Positions 29,775 to 37,782 of a stretch of 55,373 nucleotides of DNA are shown here, piece by piece. This DNA comes from Mesostigma viride. Lineage: Eukaryota; Streptophyta; Mesostigmatophyceae; Mesostigmatales; Mesostigmataceae. The position numbers and the translations under genes are program-made. The stretch is from the NCBI GenBank assembly GCA_009746045.1, contig RPFO01002287.1:1-55373 (forward strand). Direction: 5' to 3'. Below the pieces are notes generated by a model that saw nothing but the letters and a program-made list of their open reading frames with translations, was not told the DNA's origin and did not search any database. The first letter of the stretch is position 1; each line of letters starts with the position of its first letter.

Positions 29775-30071
29775 TCACATGACCGGGCCGATCCCGCCCC
29801 GTGTCGCTTTCGAAGGCGTTTCGCGTTTTGCGTTCGCTTCCTCCAGCCGCGCTTTCAAGGCGTCGATCTTCTTCCTCAGCCCATGAATTTCGTTCGCGTC
29901 GTGGTACACCCCGGTGACGATATCCCGCGCCCGAGGCGAGATGTCGCCGTACCCGCCGTCTTTGTCGCGATGCGGCCGATGGACGTACGCGTCGTGTCCG
30001 CACGACGATCCGAGCGACGCCCAAAAGCACGCGGGCTTCTTCCGTTCGACCCCGGCGCGGTACGCTCCCAT
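29775..30071 (-). CDS. Small protein sharing the HDAYVxRP-SPRARD block
   Basis: 98 residues (MGAYRAGVERKKPACFWASL ...). It contains HDAYVHRPHRDKDGGYGDIS followed by PRARDIVTGVYHD, then a short coiled-coil-like helix (GLRKKIDALKARLEEANAKR). The first half matches part of the adjacent gene (28989-29696), so one is likely a partial duplicate of the other. No catalytic motif. The 5' gap is long (over 600 bases) and contains an orphan GTATAC at 30270. Confidence 0.55.
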   Translation of the reverse strand: MGAYRAGVERKKPACFWASLGSSCGHDAYVHRPHRDKDGGYGDISPRARDIVTGVYHDANEIHGLRKKIDALKARLEEANAKRETPSKATRGGIGPVM

Positions 30072-30278
30072 GGTGCGCTTCTTTTCTCATCAGGGGGGGA
30101 AAGAAATGTCCGCGAGCGATCGAGCGAGTAACGGGGTGCGCGCGCGGCGGTGCGCGGAGGTCGCCGTCGGGACGTGCCGCGCGTGCCTCGTGGCCGCCTG
30201 TCACCTCGTGCTGGCCTCCTGGTGTCGCGCGGCGACCTGGCCGCAGTGAGGCGCACGTAGTTACAATCAGTATACGCA

Positions 30279-30474
30279 GATCCATCCGTTGGCGGATCCA
30301 GCAGCTGCCGGTCCGACACCGGCGAGTCGTCGAATCCAGCAGCTGGCGGATCGGGCAGCTGCCGGAACTAGCAGCGGATGGTCGGGCGCTTGCACGCCGC
30401 CAGATCCATCCGCTGGCGCATCCAGCAGCTGCCGGTCCGACACCGGCGAGTCGCTGGATCCGGCAGCTGGCGGA
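30279..30474. repeat. Two 72-base direct repeats in a long intergenic gap
   Basis: Copies at 30279-30350 and 30403-30474 differ at a few positions, each starting GATCCATCCG and containing CAGCAGCTGCCGGTCCGACA. Each also holds short self-complementary pieces (GCAGCTGC, ACCGG/CCGGT), so the stretch could form cruciform structures. The rest of 30072-30684 contains no credible gene; it holds an orphan GTATAC (30270) and the upstream region of the KilA-N gene. Confidence 0.7.
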
Positions 30475-30575
30475 TCCAGCGAGCGGCCGAAACCGAGGAG
30501 GGCCTCGCGACACGTGACAAATGCTAGTAGTCAATGTCTGGATTGTTTGAACCTTGAATTGTATAACCCCCTTCC

Positions 30576-30645
30576 GGAAAGTTCATGTCTGTGTCGGCGA
30601 GGACGATCATGTCGGCAAGGATGCAGCACTCCTCGACCATAAATT
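30576..30645 (+). promoter_or_regulatory. GTGTCGG / ATGTCGG boxes and ATAAAT before KilA-N gene 1
   Basis: Repeated GTGTCGGCGAGGA-like elements lie upstream of ATAAAT at 30640-30645, 45 bases before the ATG at 30685. The region is clearly homologous to the upstream region of KilA-N gene 2. Confidence 0.5.
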
Positions 30646-30684
30646 CGCCCACCGCGAAAAAGAGGCCTGATCCGAGCGCCAACC

Positions 30685-31458
30685 ATGGCGACCGTCCGCG
30701 GTCGAGCCCCTTTCACACACGCTCTGTTTCACTTGACGAGAGAGACCGACCATTACTGGATATTCACATTGAAGCCTTGTCCGATGTCGGAGTTGGACCC
30801 CCGTCAGGAAATCAGAGTCCGGAAGAGCGACCGAATGATCCATGGCCAGGGCTTGACCGCCGCGGCCTCGAATGGAAAGAAGCGCTTCGAGAGCTGGTTC
30901 AGGCTCGACAAGTCCAAGGACTTCATAGCGGCTCTCGGGAGGTCTCCTGACTTCCAGGACGGTGGTATCGACCAATCAGGCATAGCCCTCACAATTGAGG
31001 GCTATGACCAAGCCCCGTCGGACAATGTTTCCAACGTGGTGAAGACCGTGAGGAGCGGACCGGTGTGTGAGCGAGGCATGTGGATCCATGCCAGATTGAT
31101 CGACAAAGTCGTCGAATGGGCTAAGCAACCACTAACCCAAAAGATAGAAGCACCCATTCAAGAACGAGTTGCACGAGCTATGCCGGACAGCGAACGAGAA
31201 GTGCGATGTCCGACCGGCGTGATCGACATTATCTCCCATTGCCCCCCCGTTATTGTGGAAGTGAAAGACGTCAAGGACTGGATGAAAGGCATCGGGCAGT
31301 TGTTTGGCTATGGGCATTATTTTCCGAGTTACAAGAAACGTTTACTCATCTTTCGGACGGACAGGACCAGTCCGGGACAAATCCAAAACATCAAAGAGGT
31401 ATGCGAAGGATGCGGCATCGAACTCACAATGTACGAGGATTTGTACGGTGCTGTATGA
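30685..31458 (+). CDS. KilA-N domain protein 1 with nuclease-like C-terminal domain
   Basis: 257 residues. The N-terminal half has the KilA-N pattern (IRVRKSDRMIHGQGLTAAAS followed by KKRFESWFRLDKSKDFIAAL), a DNA-binding fold common in phages and large DNA viruses. The C-terminal part (CPTGVIDIISHCPPVIVEVK, DVKDWMKGIGQLFGYGHYFP, KKRLLIFRTD) contains D-x(n)-E-V-K, the core of a PD-(D/E)XK nuclease site, and W-x3-hG-Q-hhGY typical of the domain often joined to KilA-N. Role inferred: DNA-binding regulator or nuclease. Intact; followed by a duplicated, partly different copy. Carries a perfect 11-base-pair hairpin at 30981. Confidence 0.75.
   Translation: MATVRGRAPFTHALFHLTRETDHYWIFTLKPCPMSELDPRQEIRVRKSDRMIHGQGLTAAASNGKKRFESWFRLDKSKDFIAALGRSPDFQDGGIDQSGIALTIEGYDQAPSDNVSNVVKTVRSGPVCERGMWIHARLIDKVVEWAKQPLTQKIEAPIQERVARAMPDSEREVRCPTGVIDIISHCPPVIVEVKDVKDWMKGIGQLFGYGHYFPSYKKRLLIFRTDRTSPGQIQNIKEVCEGCGIELTMYEDLYGAV
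30981..31006. other. Perfect hairpin inside KilA-N gene 1
   Basis: Arms CATAGCCCTCA and TGAGGGCTATG (11 base pairs) flank a four-base loop CAAT. The same hairpin occurs at the matching place in KilA-N gene 2, at the end of the KilA-N domain. Confidence 0.8.
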
Positions 31459-31499
31459 CTTCCGGCTGCCGTCACACATAACCGGGCTATCCGGAACCT

Positions 31500-31620
31500 T
31501 CATGTCGGTGTCGGCAAATGAGATCGTGTCGGCGAGGACAGCCGTGTCGGTAAAGCGGAGCATGTCGGTGTCGGTAAGCGGATCATGTCGGCGAGGAGGA
31601 CGCCCCTCTCGACAATAAAT
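31500..31620 (+). promoter_or_regulatory. Cluster of GTGTCGG / ATGTCGG boxes and ATAAAT before KilA-N gene 2
   Basis: Seven or more TGTCGG elements in tandem (for example CATGTCGGTGTCGGTAAGCG) are followed by ATAAAT at 31615-31620, 47 bases before the ATG at 31662. It is an expanded version of the region before KilA-N gene 1. Confidence 0.55.
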
Positions 31621-31661
31621 TCGCTCCATCGCGAACAGAGGTCCCAGACCGAGCACCAACA

Positions 31662-32776
31662 ATGGCGGCCATCCGTGGTAGAGCTCCTTTCACCCACGCG
31701 TTGTTTAAGTTGGCGAGAGAGACTGATCATCTTTGGATCTTCACGTTGAAGTCTTGTCCGGTCTTGGAAGTGGATCCCGCCCAAAACATCAAAGTCCGGA
31801 AGAGTGACCGAATGATCCATGCCCAGGACTTGACTGCTGCGGCCTCGAATGGAAAGAAGCGCTTCGACAATTGGTTCAGGCTCGACAAGTCGAAGGACTT
31901 CATAGCGGCTCTCGGGAGGTCTCCTTACTTCCAGGACGCCGGTATCGGCCAATCAGGAATAGCCCTCACAAATGAGGGCTATGACCAGGACCCGTCGGAC
32001 GACGTTCCCGGCGTGGTGAAGACTATGAAGACTGGGCCAGTGGACGAGCGAGGCGTGTGGATCCACCCCAAGTTGGTGAACGCGGTGACGATGTGGATCA
32101 GCCCGGACTTTCACGTCCAGGCCATGGACTGGGTCGACCGCATCCTGGCGGGCGACATCACCATGATGGAGGTGGTGCGAGACGCCCACGACGCGGTCCA
32201 CGGCACGACGACGACCGTCGCCATCAACACGGTGTGCGAGTCCCGGAAGCGTCCCAATTACGTGGTGCCGGACCGGACGCTCCCCCGAGCATGCGCGTGA
32301 TCGCCAAGGACACCCAGCACATGCTGGGCGACTTCGTGGACTCGGCCGTCACACACAAGGACGACGTGGGCAAAATCATGATGTTTTTGGGCGACAAGGC
32401 GTGCGAGGCGGCGACCGGTCAGAACGCGGGGGCATTGAAGAGGCTCAACGGCGTCAAGAATGGCAGCGCCAGGGACCTGATGAACGAAGAGCAGCTCGAG
32501 AACGTCGATTACTTCATGCGCAAGGTCATGAGGCGCGCGATCGCCGCCGGGGACGGGAGGGACTTTCACGAGATCGCCGTCTCCGTGAAAAGGGACATGG
32601 CGACCTTCGTCGCGCCACCGTCTGGTCCGACGCCGATGGAGGTCGTGAAGAAGAACAAGGAGGACATGCGAAAGGATCTCTTGTTGACGCGCCCCTTGAA
32701 CCTCGAGAGGTTCTACAGGCGTGCCCAAAACGTGGACTCGACCATCAAGGGGGTGCGCGACCTGTCTGGTCAGTAG
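31662..32776 (+). CDS. KilA-N domain protein 2, one frameshift
   Basis: About 371 residues. The first 125 are nearly identical in pattern to KilA-N protein 1 (IKVRKSDRMIHAQDLTAAAS, KKRFDNWFRLDKSKDFIAAL). After PSDDVPGVVKTMKTGPVDER the two diverge: this copy continues HPKLVNAVTMWISPDFHVQA and, after a frame break near 32284 in a C5 run, MRVIAKDTQHMLGDFVDSAV to a helical end domain (MRKVMRRAIAAGDGRDFHEI). So the KilA-N module was duplicated with its promoter but the C-terminal module differs and lacks the nuclease-like domain. Role inferred as DNA-binding regulator. Confidence 0.7.
31959..31982. other. Hairpin inside KilA-N gene 2
   Basis: Arms ATAGCCCTCA and TGAGGGCTAT (10 base pairs), loop CAAA, at the position matching the hairpin of KilA-N gene 1. 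Confidence 0.75.
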
Positions 32777-33132
32777 GCGTAATATACGCGTATATACACG
32801 CGATACGGTAACCACGTTCCCAGTACCATCTCATCGGCCACGTGTCGCCTTGTGAAGAGGTCTCCTCACGATCTTCGACACAGTGTGAGACAACCTCTGT
32901 AGCCGTCAGATGCATTTCCGTGTACCATCTAGTGACACGTGTATACAAGTGGCTGTTTATTAATAAATAAAACGCATTTTCATCCATCCCATATCCAACC
33001 CACGGAAATTCGAAGTGTACGAACGTCGTACACCTCGTGTCTCGAGTACCGCGTCTTATGAAGTGACCACGCGAGACTTGACACTGGCTCGTGAGCAGCT
33101 GACACGAAAACCTTAGTGGTCGCTTTTAAGGT
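32777..33132. other. Convergent intergenic gap, no gene seen
   Basis: 356 bases between converging genes. It begins with AT-rich TATAC/TATATAC repeats (GTAATATACGCGTATATACA), contains an orphan GTATAC at 32941, and has AATAAATAAAA near 32964-32975, which could act in 3' processing. A weak 80-codon minus-strand reading here is not convincing. Confidence 0.5.
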
Positions 33133-33786
33133 TCAGCAAGTCCACGGCATCATTTCCTTCGTCTCCGCGGCCGTGAGATACTTGCAAACGCGCGCAAGAT
33201 CGGCTATGTACTCGTCATACGTCTTGAACCGCTCCAGACCTGGCGCGATGCCGCCGTGGCCGAAGATCCACCAGTACGCCTTGGGAAGAGGCAGCGCCAT
33301 AGATATTTGGGCCGCGAACCAGAACTCTCGTCTCGCCTCGTCGAGCATCCCCGCCTCGAATAAGACCACCACGGGAATCGCCTTCCCGTGGGCGTACCCG
33401 ATCTCCATCAGAGTCCCGTGACAATCGCCGGCCGCGTTGATCGTCGCGACCACGAGGTCGCTGCGTGCGATCTGCCGCGTGCACGTCGCGAGTACGTCCT
33501 TGTTGCCGTTTGAAACAAATTGCACACATCCGTTTGATTCCGCTGTGCCACCCCCCATCCCGTGAGAGCGGTCCCCGTGGAAGCAGCCGTGGTCGCAGTC
33601 GACCACGACCGGGCCCGTTCGGACATACCCGTTGTAGGATGATCTCCCGATCACCGCGCCCGACTTCAGGGCGACCGCAAAGTGGTCCGATTGGATGCTG
33701 AGGTTCCCTTCGCGGTGCCGGTCTTGTACGATCTTGTTGGCGAAGTAGATCCTTGGCTCGCACGTCTCCATGTTCGAAACGATCAT
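33133..33786 (-). CDS. Nucleoside 2-deoxyribosyltransferase-like protein
   Basis: 217 residues from the ATG at 33786 (MIVSNMETCEPRIYFANKIV). The C-terminal half has the family pattern: IARSDLVVATINAAGDCHGT then LMEIGYAHGKAIPVVVLFEA, i.e. the D-x2-V-h segment, the GT turn and the active-site Glu of the E-x-G-x-A helix. Family members exchange bases on deoxyribonucleosides or hydrolyse deoxynucleoside monophosphates; which applies here is not clear. An insertion rich in Gly/His/Cys (VVVDCDHGCFHGDRSHGMGG) is unusual. A TATATAAG box lies 54 bases upstream with GTGTCG boxes behind it, so early expression in nucleotide metabolism is inferred. Confidence 0.65.
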   Translation of the reverse strand: MIVSNMETCEPRIYFANKIVQDRHREGNLSIQSDHFAVALKSGAVIGRSSYNGYVRTGPVVVDCDHGCFHGDRSHGMGGGTAESNGCVQFVSNGNKDVLATCTRQIARSDLVVATINAAGDCHGTLMEIGYAHGKAIPVVVLFEAGMLDEARREFWFAAQISMALPLPKAYWWIFGHGGIAPGLERFKTYDEYIADLARVCKYLTAAETKEMMPWTC

Positions 33787-33832
33787 ACAAACGGTGCGTG
33801 TTCGGAACGAGTCTCTCCTCCCACGGTCTGGT

Positions 33833-33965
33833 CTTATATACTTCCTAGCCGACACGACCTAGTAGACGACTCGATCGTATTAGACGACACGATCCATGTC
33901 GTGTCGGTCGCACTCGATCGTCCTAGCCGACACGATCCGTGTTGTGTCGTGTCGTGTCGGTGCCC
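33833..33965 (-). promoter_or_regulatory. TATATAAG plus dense GTGTCG/CGACAC cluster
   Basis: TATATAAG on the minus strand at 33840-33833, then at least seven CGACAC/GTGTCG boxes up to about 33960, several arranged as inverted pairs (GACACGATCCATGTCGTGTC). This is the densest cluster of the box in the window. From 33966 to 34223 I see only a GC-rich palindrome (CCCGGGCCCGGG) and no credible gene. Confidence 0.6.
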
Positions 33966-34223
33966 GGGCCCGGGGGGTCGGAGGTTGTGGCACACGATCG
34001 TGAGTTGACCCTTCACCGCCGTCGGATGATGTTCGCAGACCGATGCAACGGTCACGATCGCATGAGAGATGATGTATACAAATGAATGCTCGATACGGAA
34101 TAAAGCGTATATTCGAACGTGACCGCGTACCTGTGGCACCCATCTCGAGCCTCTAACTAGTATCTCCCTTTCGAGCACGAGTGCGGCGTTCGACATGTTC
34201 GCGATCGGGTCGAGCGGTCCACG

Positions 34224-34809
34224 AAAAGTTCGGGCTATGCGGATAGCCCGAACTTTTCGGATAGCCCGAACTTTTCGCGAAAATCGCTAGGGAAAACGCA
34301 AACTACGACCCAAAGTTTTCGCCATCTCCGAGCCATTTGAAAAGTTCGGGCTATGGTTCGGGCTATCGATTTATAGCCCGAACCCGACCATTTCTTCCCT
34401 TGGACGGGGTGGATGGTGTATGCCTTGTCCTTTTCTCTCTCTCTTTCCTAACACATATAATATAGCCATGTTCCTAACACATAAATAGTTATGTGTTAGC
34501 AATGTATCTATTTTTATGTGTTGGGAATAGGACAATCCTATACACCATATCCATGTATATTTTATGTGTTGGGAAAGGAGAGAGAGAAGAGAAAGCAAGC
34601 ACCAAGGGGAGAAGGCATTCGCACACCCGTCCAAGGGAGAAAAGGTCGGGTTCGGGCTATAAATCGATAGCCCGAACCATAGCCCGAACTTTTCAAATGG
34701 CTCGGAGACGGCGAAAAGTTTGGGCAATAGTTTGTGTTTTCGCTAGCGATTTTCGCGAAAAGTTCGGGCTATCCCAAAAGTTCGGGCTATCCGCATAGCC
34801 CGAACTTTT
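34224..34809. mobile_element. 586-base inverted-repeat element (MITE-like or giant hairpin)
   Basis: Two outer arms of 166 bases (34224-34389 and 34644-34809) are reverse complements with about 8 mismatches (95 percent). Both contain six copies of TTCGGGCTAT or its complement, twelve in all. The inner part is also roughly symmetric: CT-rich and GA-rich stretches, ACACAT/ATGTGT pieces and a perfect 11-base-pair hairpin with arms CTAACACATAA and TTATGTGTTAG near 34472. It is AT-richer than its surroundings and has no coding potential. No clear target-site duplication flanks it. It could be a miniature inverted-repeat transposable element, a replication-associated cruciform or a regulatory hairpin. 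Confidence 0.75.
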
Positions 34810-34961
34810 GGATGTATCGCTTCCCCCCCCCCTCATGCATGAGTGACATGAGACGCGTTTAGGGGGTGTCAAGTGCCCACGCGCCACCACCAACGAGGGC
34901 ACAAAACCGAGCTTTCCGCGCGTGCGGTCTCGTTCGTGGCGCCTCGCCGCTCTTACCAGCA

Positions 34962-35077
34962 GGGAGAATTCTCCCGCTTGGAGTCCCTATAGAGGGGAGA
35001 ATTCTCCCCGTGGCGCGGAGTCAGAAGAGAGAATTCTCACCCCGCCTGTCTCGCCAGACGGGAGTATTTTCCCGTCT
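34962..35077. promoter_or_regulatory. Four palindromes spaced 32-33 bases apart
   Basis: Centres at 34968.5, 35001.5, 35033.5 and 35066.5. The first three share GAGAATTCTC (GGGAGAATTCTCCC, GGGGAGAATTCTCCCC, GAGAATTCTC); the fourth has arms AGACGGGA and TCCCGTCT. The spacing equals about three DNA turns, so bound dimers would lie on one face. They lie 117 bases or more before the ATG at 35194. The rest of 34810-35193 shows no gene. Confidence 0.65.
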
Positions 35078-35193
35078 ATGTTTACCAAGACCGGGTGATT
35101 CGAAGGTATCGGTGGGGCCGACGCCTTCGAGAGCGGGAAGGCGCGTTCGTCCGGTCCAAAAATAAGTGCCGCGTCTGGGGTAGAAGACTCGCC

Positions 35194-35697
35194 ATGCCTC
35201 TGAAGACGGCCAAGTCCGGATCCGACTCGTGGTTCGAGGACCTCACGCTGCGTCCGCGCGCGCCGACGTCGACTCCATCGTCGTCGTCGTCCTCCGCCAC
35301 CACTAAGGCCGTCCGCACGTCCAAATCCCTCGCCCCTGCCCACCGCGTGTCCAAGGAGCCGCCCCCCAAGGACGTGCGATTCGAGGAGGAAGACGAGGAG
35401 GACGAGTCCCCGCCGGACGAGGACCAGGAGGAAGACGAGTTCGACGACGATCCCGAGGAAGAGGACGAGGAACCCGAGCAAGAGGAAGAGGAGGAGGAGG
35501 AGGAGCCTCCGTTGCCCCCTCCGAAACCCGCCCCTGCCCCGTCCCGTGCGCCGAGTCGCAAGTCCTCCGTCGCCTCGCCTGCGTCCGCCGCGCCCGCAGT
35601 CGAGGACTCTGTGAAGCGGTACGTCCGCACGACGTACCGCACGGACCCGTCGTCGCTTCGTTCCCCGGCGCTGAAAGATGTTCTGCGGAATGCGTGA
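35194..35697 (+). CDS. Acidic, disordered hypothetical protein
   Basis: 167 residues. Ser/Thr-rich N-terminus (TPSSSSSSATTKAVRTSKSL), a strongly acidic centre (PPDEDQEEDEFDDDPEEEDE, then a Glu run), a Pro/Ala-rich stretch and a short ordered-looking end (DSVKRYVRTTYRTDPSSLRS). Such proteins often bind basic partners such as histone-like proteins; that is inference. The stop lies three bases before the next gene. Confidence 0.55.
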   Translation: MPLKTAKSGSDSWFEDLTLRPRAPTSTPSSSSSSATTKAVRTSKSLAPAHRVSKEPPPKDVRFEEEDEEDESPPDEDQEEDEFDDDPEEEDEEPEQEEEEEEEEPPLPPPKPAPAPSRAPSRKSSVASPASAAPAVEDSVKRYVRTTYRTDPSSLRSPALKDVLRNA

Positions 35698-35700
35698 ACG

Positions 35701-36634
35701 ATGATCGCGATCACGGAGTCCGTGATGGCGTCCCTCCTGTTCGCGTTGCTGACAATGGTCGCGCGGCTGTGGCGCGTCGCGTGCCGTCTGGGCCGCCGAA
35801 TCGGCGCGCCGATCGACTCGGGGTCGGCCGTCGTGATCCATCGCGCGTACGTGTCGGACCACGACGCGTGGTTCGACGTGACGGAGCGGTTCCGCGATTG
35901 GTGGGCCGCCGCCGCCGCGAGGGATGAGTGGGGGGAGGCGACGGGATACGACCTCGCGTGCGAATGGGGCGTGTCGAACCGGCTCTCCGCCGAGACGCGC
36001 ACCGCCGGGCTCCCCCCGGGCAGCCTGTCCGTGTCGTTCCGCCGCGGCGCCGAGTCGTTCTTGGTGACGTACCCTCTGTCGTGTCGTATTTCGTTCCCCC
36101 CCTGGAAAGATGAAGAGGAGACGGAGACGGTGCGACCCCCGGTCGACGCGAGGACGCGGCTCTCGCGCAAGGTTCTGTCGGCGACGTTCGGACGGTCTCG
36201 TCCGCACGCGGAGGACGAGGACTGCACACGGTGCGTGGCGAGAAGTCTGGGTCCGCTCGGCGACTTCTACGCGTCCGCGGGTCTGCCTCAGTTCGTCTGG
36301 GCCCTGTGGAGACACGCGGAGATCGAGAAGTCGAGTCGCCGCGCCCTGCGAGCCTTGGGCCGGCGCCCGAGGCGAGGCCGGCTGTCCGCGCCCTCTCCGT
36401 GGGAGGACCGGGACGTGAGCGAGGGCGGGGCGAGGGCGGGGCGGGGGCGAGGTCGAGGGCGAGGCGGACGTCGAGAAAGGAGGGGATTCGTCGGACCCGC
36501 CCTGTTTCCTGCGCGTCATCTTCGGCGACGGAAAAACCGTGGTGTACGATTCGAGATCGGTGACGGAGTCGCTCGGTTCCGGCGGGACGGCCCACTACAC
36601 GTTCGACGCCGCGGCCGCGAAGAAGAGGGACTGA
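35701..36634 (+). CDS. Membrane-anchored hypothetical protein, one frameshift
   Basis: About 311 residues. A hydrophobic N-terminal helix (MIAITESVMASLLFALLTMV) is followed by an RL-rich stop-transfer-like stretch and a soluble domain (YVSDHDAWFDVTERFRDWWA). A middle Arg/Gly-rich region is G-run-rich in DNA and the frame breaks near 36440; the last 45 residues read FLRVIFGDGKTVVYDSRSVT to the stop at 36634, four bases before the next gene. A Cys pair occurs in DEDCTRCVARSLGPLGDFYA. No homologue recognised. Confidence 0.55.
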
Positions 36635-36637
36635 GGA

Positions 36638-37408
36638 ATGGACGACCTCCCCGAGTACGACTTCGAGGAGCACGAGGCCGAGATGGACGGGGCCGAGACG
36701 GGCCCGGCGATCTCGGACGGGGCGCCCTACCGCGTGTTGCGCGCCGCGCCGTTACGCGCCTTGTTGGAGAAGGGTCGCCGCGACACGTGGCCGGAACGGA
36801 CGGACGTGTGCTGCTGGCACTGCTGCCACCCGTTCGACGGGGTCCCGGCGGTGCTGCCCGTGGGGTACAAGCCGGGCAAGGGTTTTTTGGTGAAGGGCGT
36901 GTTCTGCGGATTCGCGTGCGCCAAGAGCTATAACATGGACACGTCGGGGGCGCAGAGGGAACTACGGAACATGTGGCTGTTCGACATGATGCTGAAATTG
37001 TGGCGGTCGAACCCGAGCCGCGAGCGGCGCGCTTTCCCGGGAGTGCGTCCCGCTCCGCCGCGGACGTGCTTGAAGATGTTCGGCGGGGACATGACGATCG
37101 AGGAGTTCCGAGGGGCGGACCCGTTCGAGCTGCATCGCGTGTTGGACCCTCCGTTCACGATGGACGTCATACAGCAGGTGCATTGCGTGTACGAGATCAA
37201 CGAGAAGGCGCGGAGGACGAAGAGGGACGCGGTCGTGCGCGAGCCCACGATCCGCGACCCGGCGGAGTCGAAGAAGCGGCGGGACGCGGAACAGGCCAAG
37301 TTGACGTTGAAACGTCCGCGGCCGTCCGCGAACCCGAAACACAGTTTAGACAAGTTTCTTAGCAAGGGCAAGGCCAAGGCGCCCACCGTCGCGATCCCGC
37401 CTCGGTGA
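36638..37408 (+). CDS. FCS/MYM-type zinc-finger protein, late-transcription-factor-like
   Basis: 256 residues. The core is TDVCCWHCCHPFDGVPAVLP then GKGFLVKGVFCGFACAKSYN, i.e. C-x2-C-C-x2-F ... G-x-F-C-x3-C-A-x2-Y. This arrangement is widespread in NCLDV and resembles the zinc fingers of viral late transcription factors (VLTF-2/VLTF-3 type) and MYM/FCS domains. The C-terminus is basic with a Lys-rich tail (KKRRDAEQAKLTLKRPRPSA). I infer a virus-coded transcription factor or DNA-binding virion protein; which VLTF class is uncertain. It is the last of three closely spaced plus-strand genes and converges with 37445. Confidence 0.6.
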   Translation: MDDLPEYDFEEHEAEMDGAETGPAISDGAPYRVLRAAPLRALLEKGRRDTWPERTDVCCWHCCHPFDGVPAVLPVGYKPGKGFLVKGVFCGFACAKSYNMDTSGAQRELRNMWLFDMMLKLWRSNPSRERRAFPGVRPAPPRTCLKMFGGDMTIEEFRGADPFELHRVLDPPFTMDVIQQVHCVYEINEKARRTKRDAVVREPTIRDPAESKKRRDAEQAKLTLKRPRPSANPKHSLDKFLSKGKAKAPTVAIPPR

Positions 37409-37444
37409 AAATTTGTATCGATTCGTATTACAGGAATAAAGTCG

Positions 37445-37756
37445 TTAAGCTGAATAACCAGGCAACCATTGACGAACGGCTTTGATACCTTTGACCAATC
37501 CGAGCACGTCCCCTAATACGGGGACGCGCGCGATGATGTCCCCCGACAGGTTGCCGATCTCTTCCGCATACCCCAATTCATCAAAGCTGTCCTCCATAAC
37601 ACGCCTGTCGATCGGTTTCATCAACTCCTTTTTAAGCGATTTCGTTCTATTTTTCACGTCCCCTCGCTGTTCCGCCATTTTGATCATTTCGTCCGATAAG
37701 CGCTCGTGCACCGTGCCGTTTAACGACCCTGCGAGGAGTTTAGAAAGGAGCGACAT
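37445..37756 (-). CDS. Small hypothetical protein, AT-richer
   Basis: 103 residues (MSLLSKLLAGSLNGTVHERL ...). Charged helix in the middle (MIKMAEQRGDVKNRTKSLKK) and an amphipathic end (IIARVPVLGDVLGLVKGIKA). No motif recognised. Like the next gene it uses more AT-rich codons than the surrounding genes, a property shared with the large coiled-coil and virion-like genes. Confidence 0.55.
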   Translation of the reverse strand: MSLLSKLLAGSLNGTVHERLSDEMIKMAEQRGDVKNRTKSLKKELMKPIDRRVMEDSFDELGYAEEIGNLSGDIIARVPVLGDVLGLVKGIKAVRQWLPGYSA

Positions 37757-37782
37757 CTTGTTCCTCTTAAGTGCCTCGTCTG

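Noticed and set aside
32745-32987. 80-codon minus-strand frame (MDENAFYLLINS...)
   Set aside because: It covers AT-rich 3' sequence between convergent genes and overlaps the end of the KilA-N gene; no upstream element and no protein-like pattern.
34224-34809. Transposase or insertion sequence
   Set aside because: No frame within the element encodes a transposase and no flanking duplication is evident, so only a non-autonomous or structural element is proposed.
34962-35077. CRISPR-like array
   Set aside because: Only four short palindromes with diverging flanks and no spacer-length unique units bounded by identical repeats; no cas-like gene nearby.
34987-36519. Long minus-strand open frames opposite 35194-36634
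   Set aside because: Arg/Ser/Pro-rich composition, no start element, and they run through the palindrome array. The plus-strand genes have better starts, spacing and protein character.
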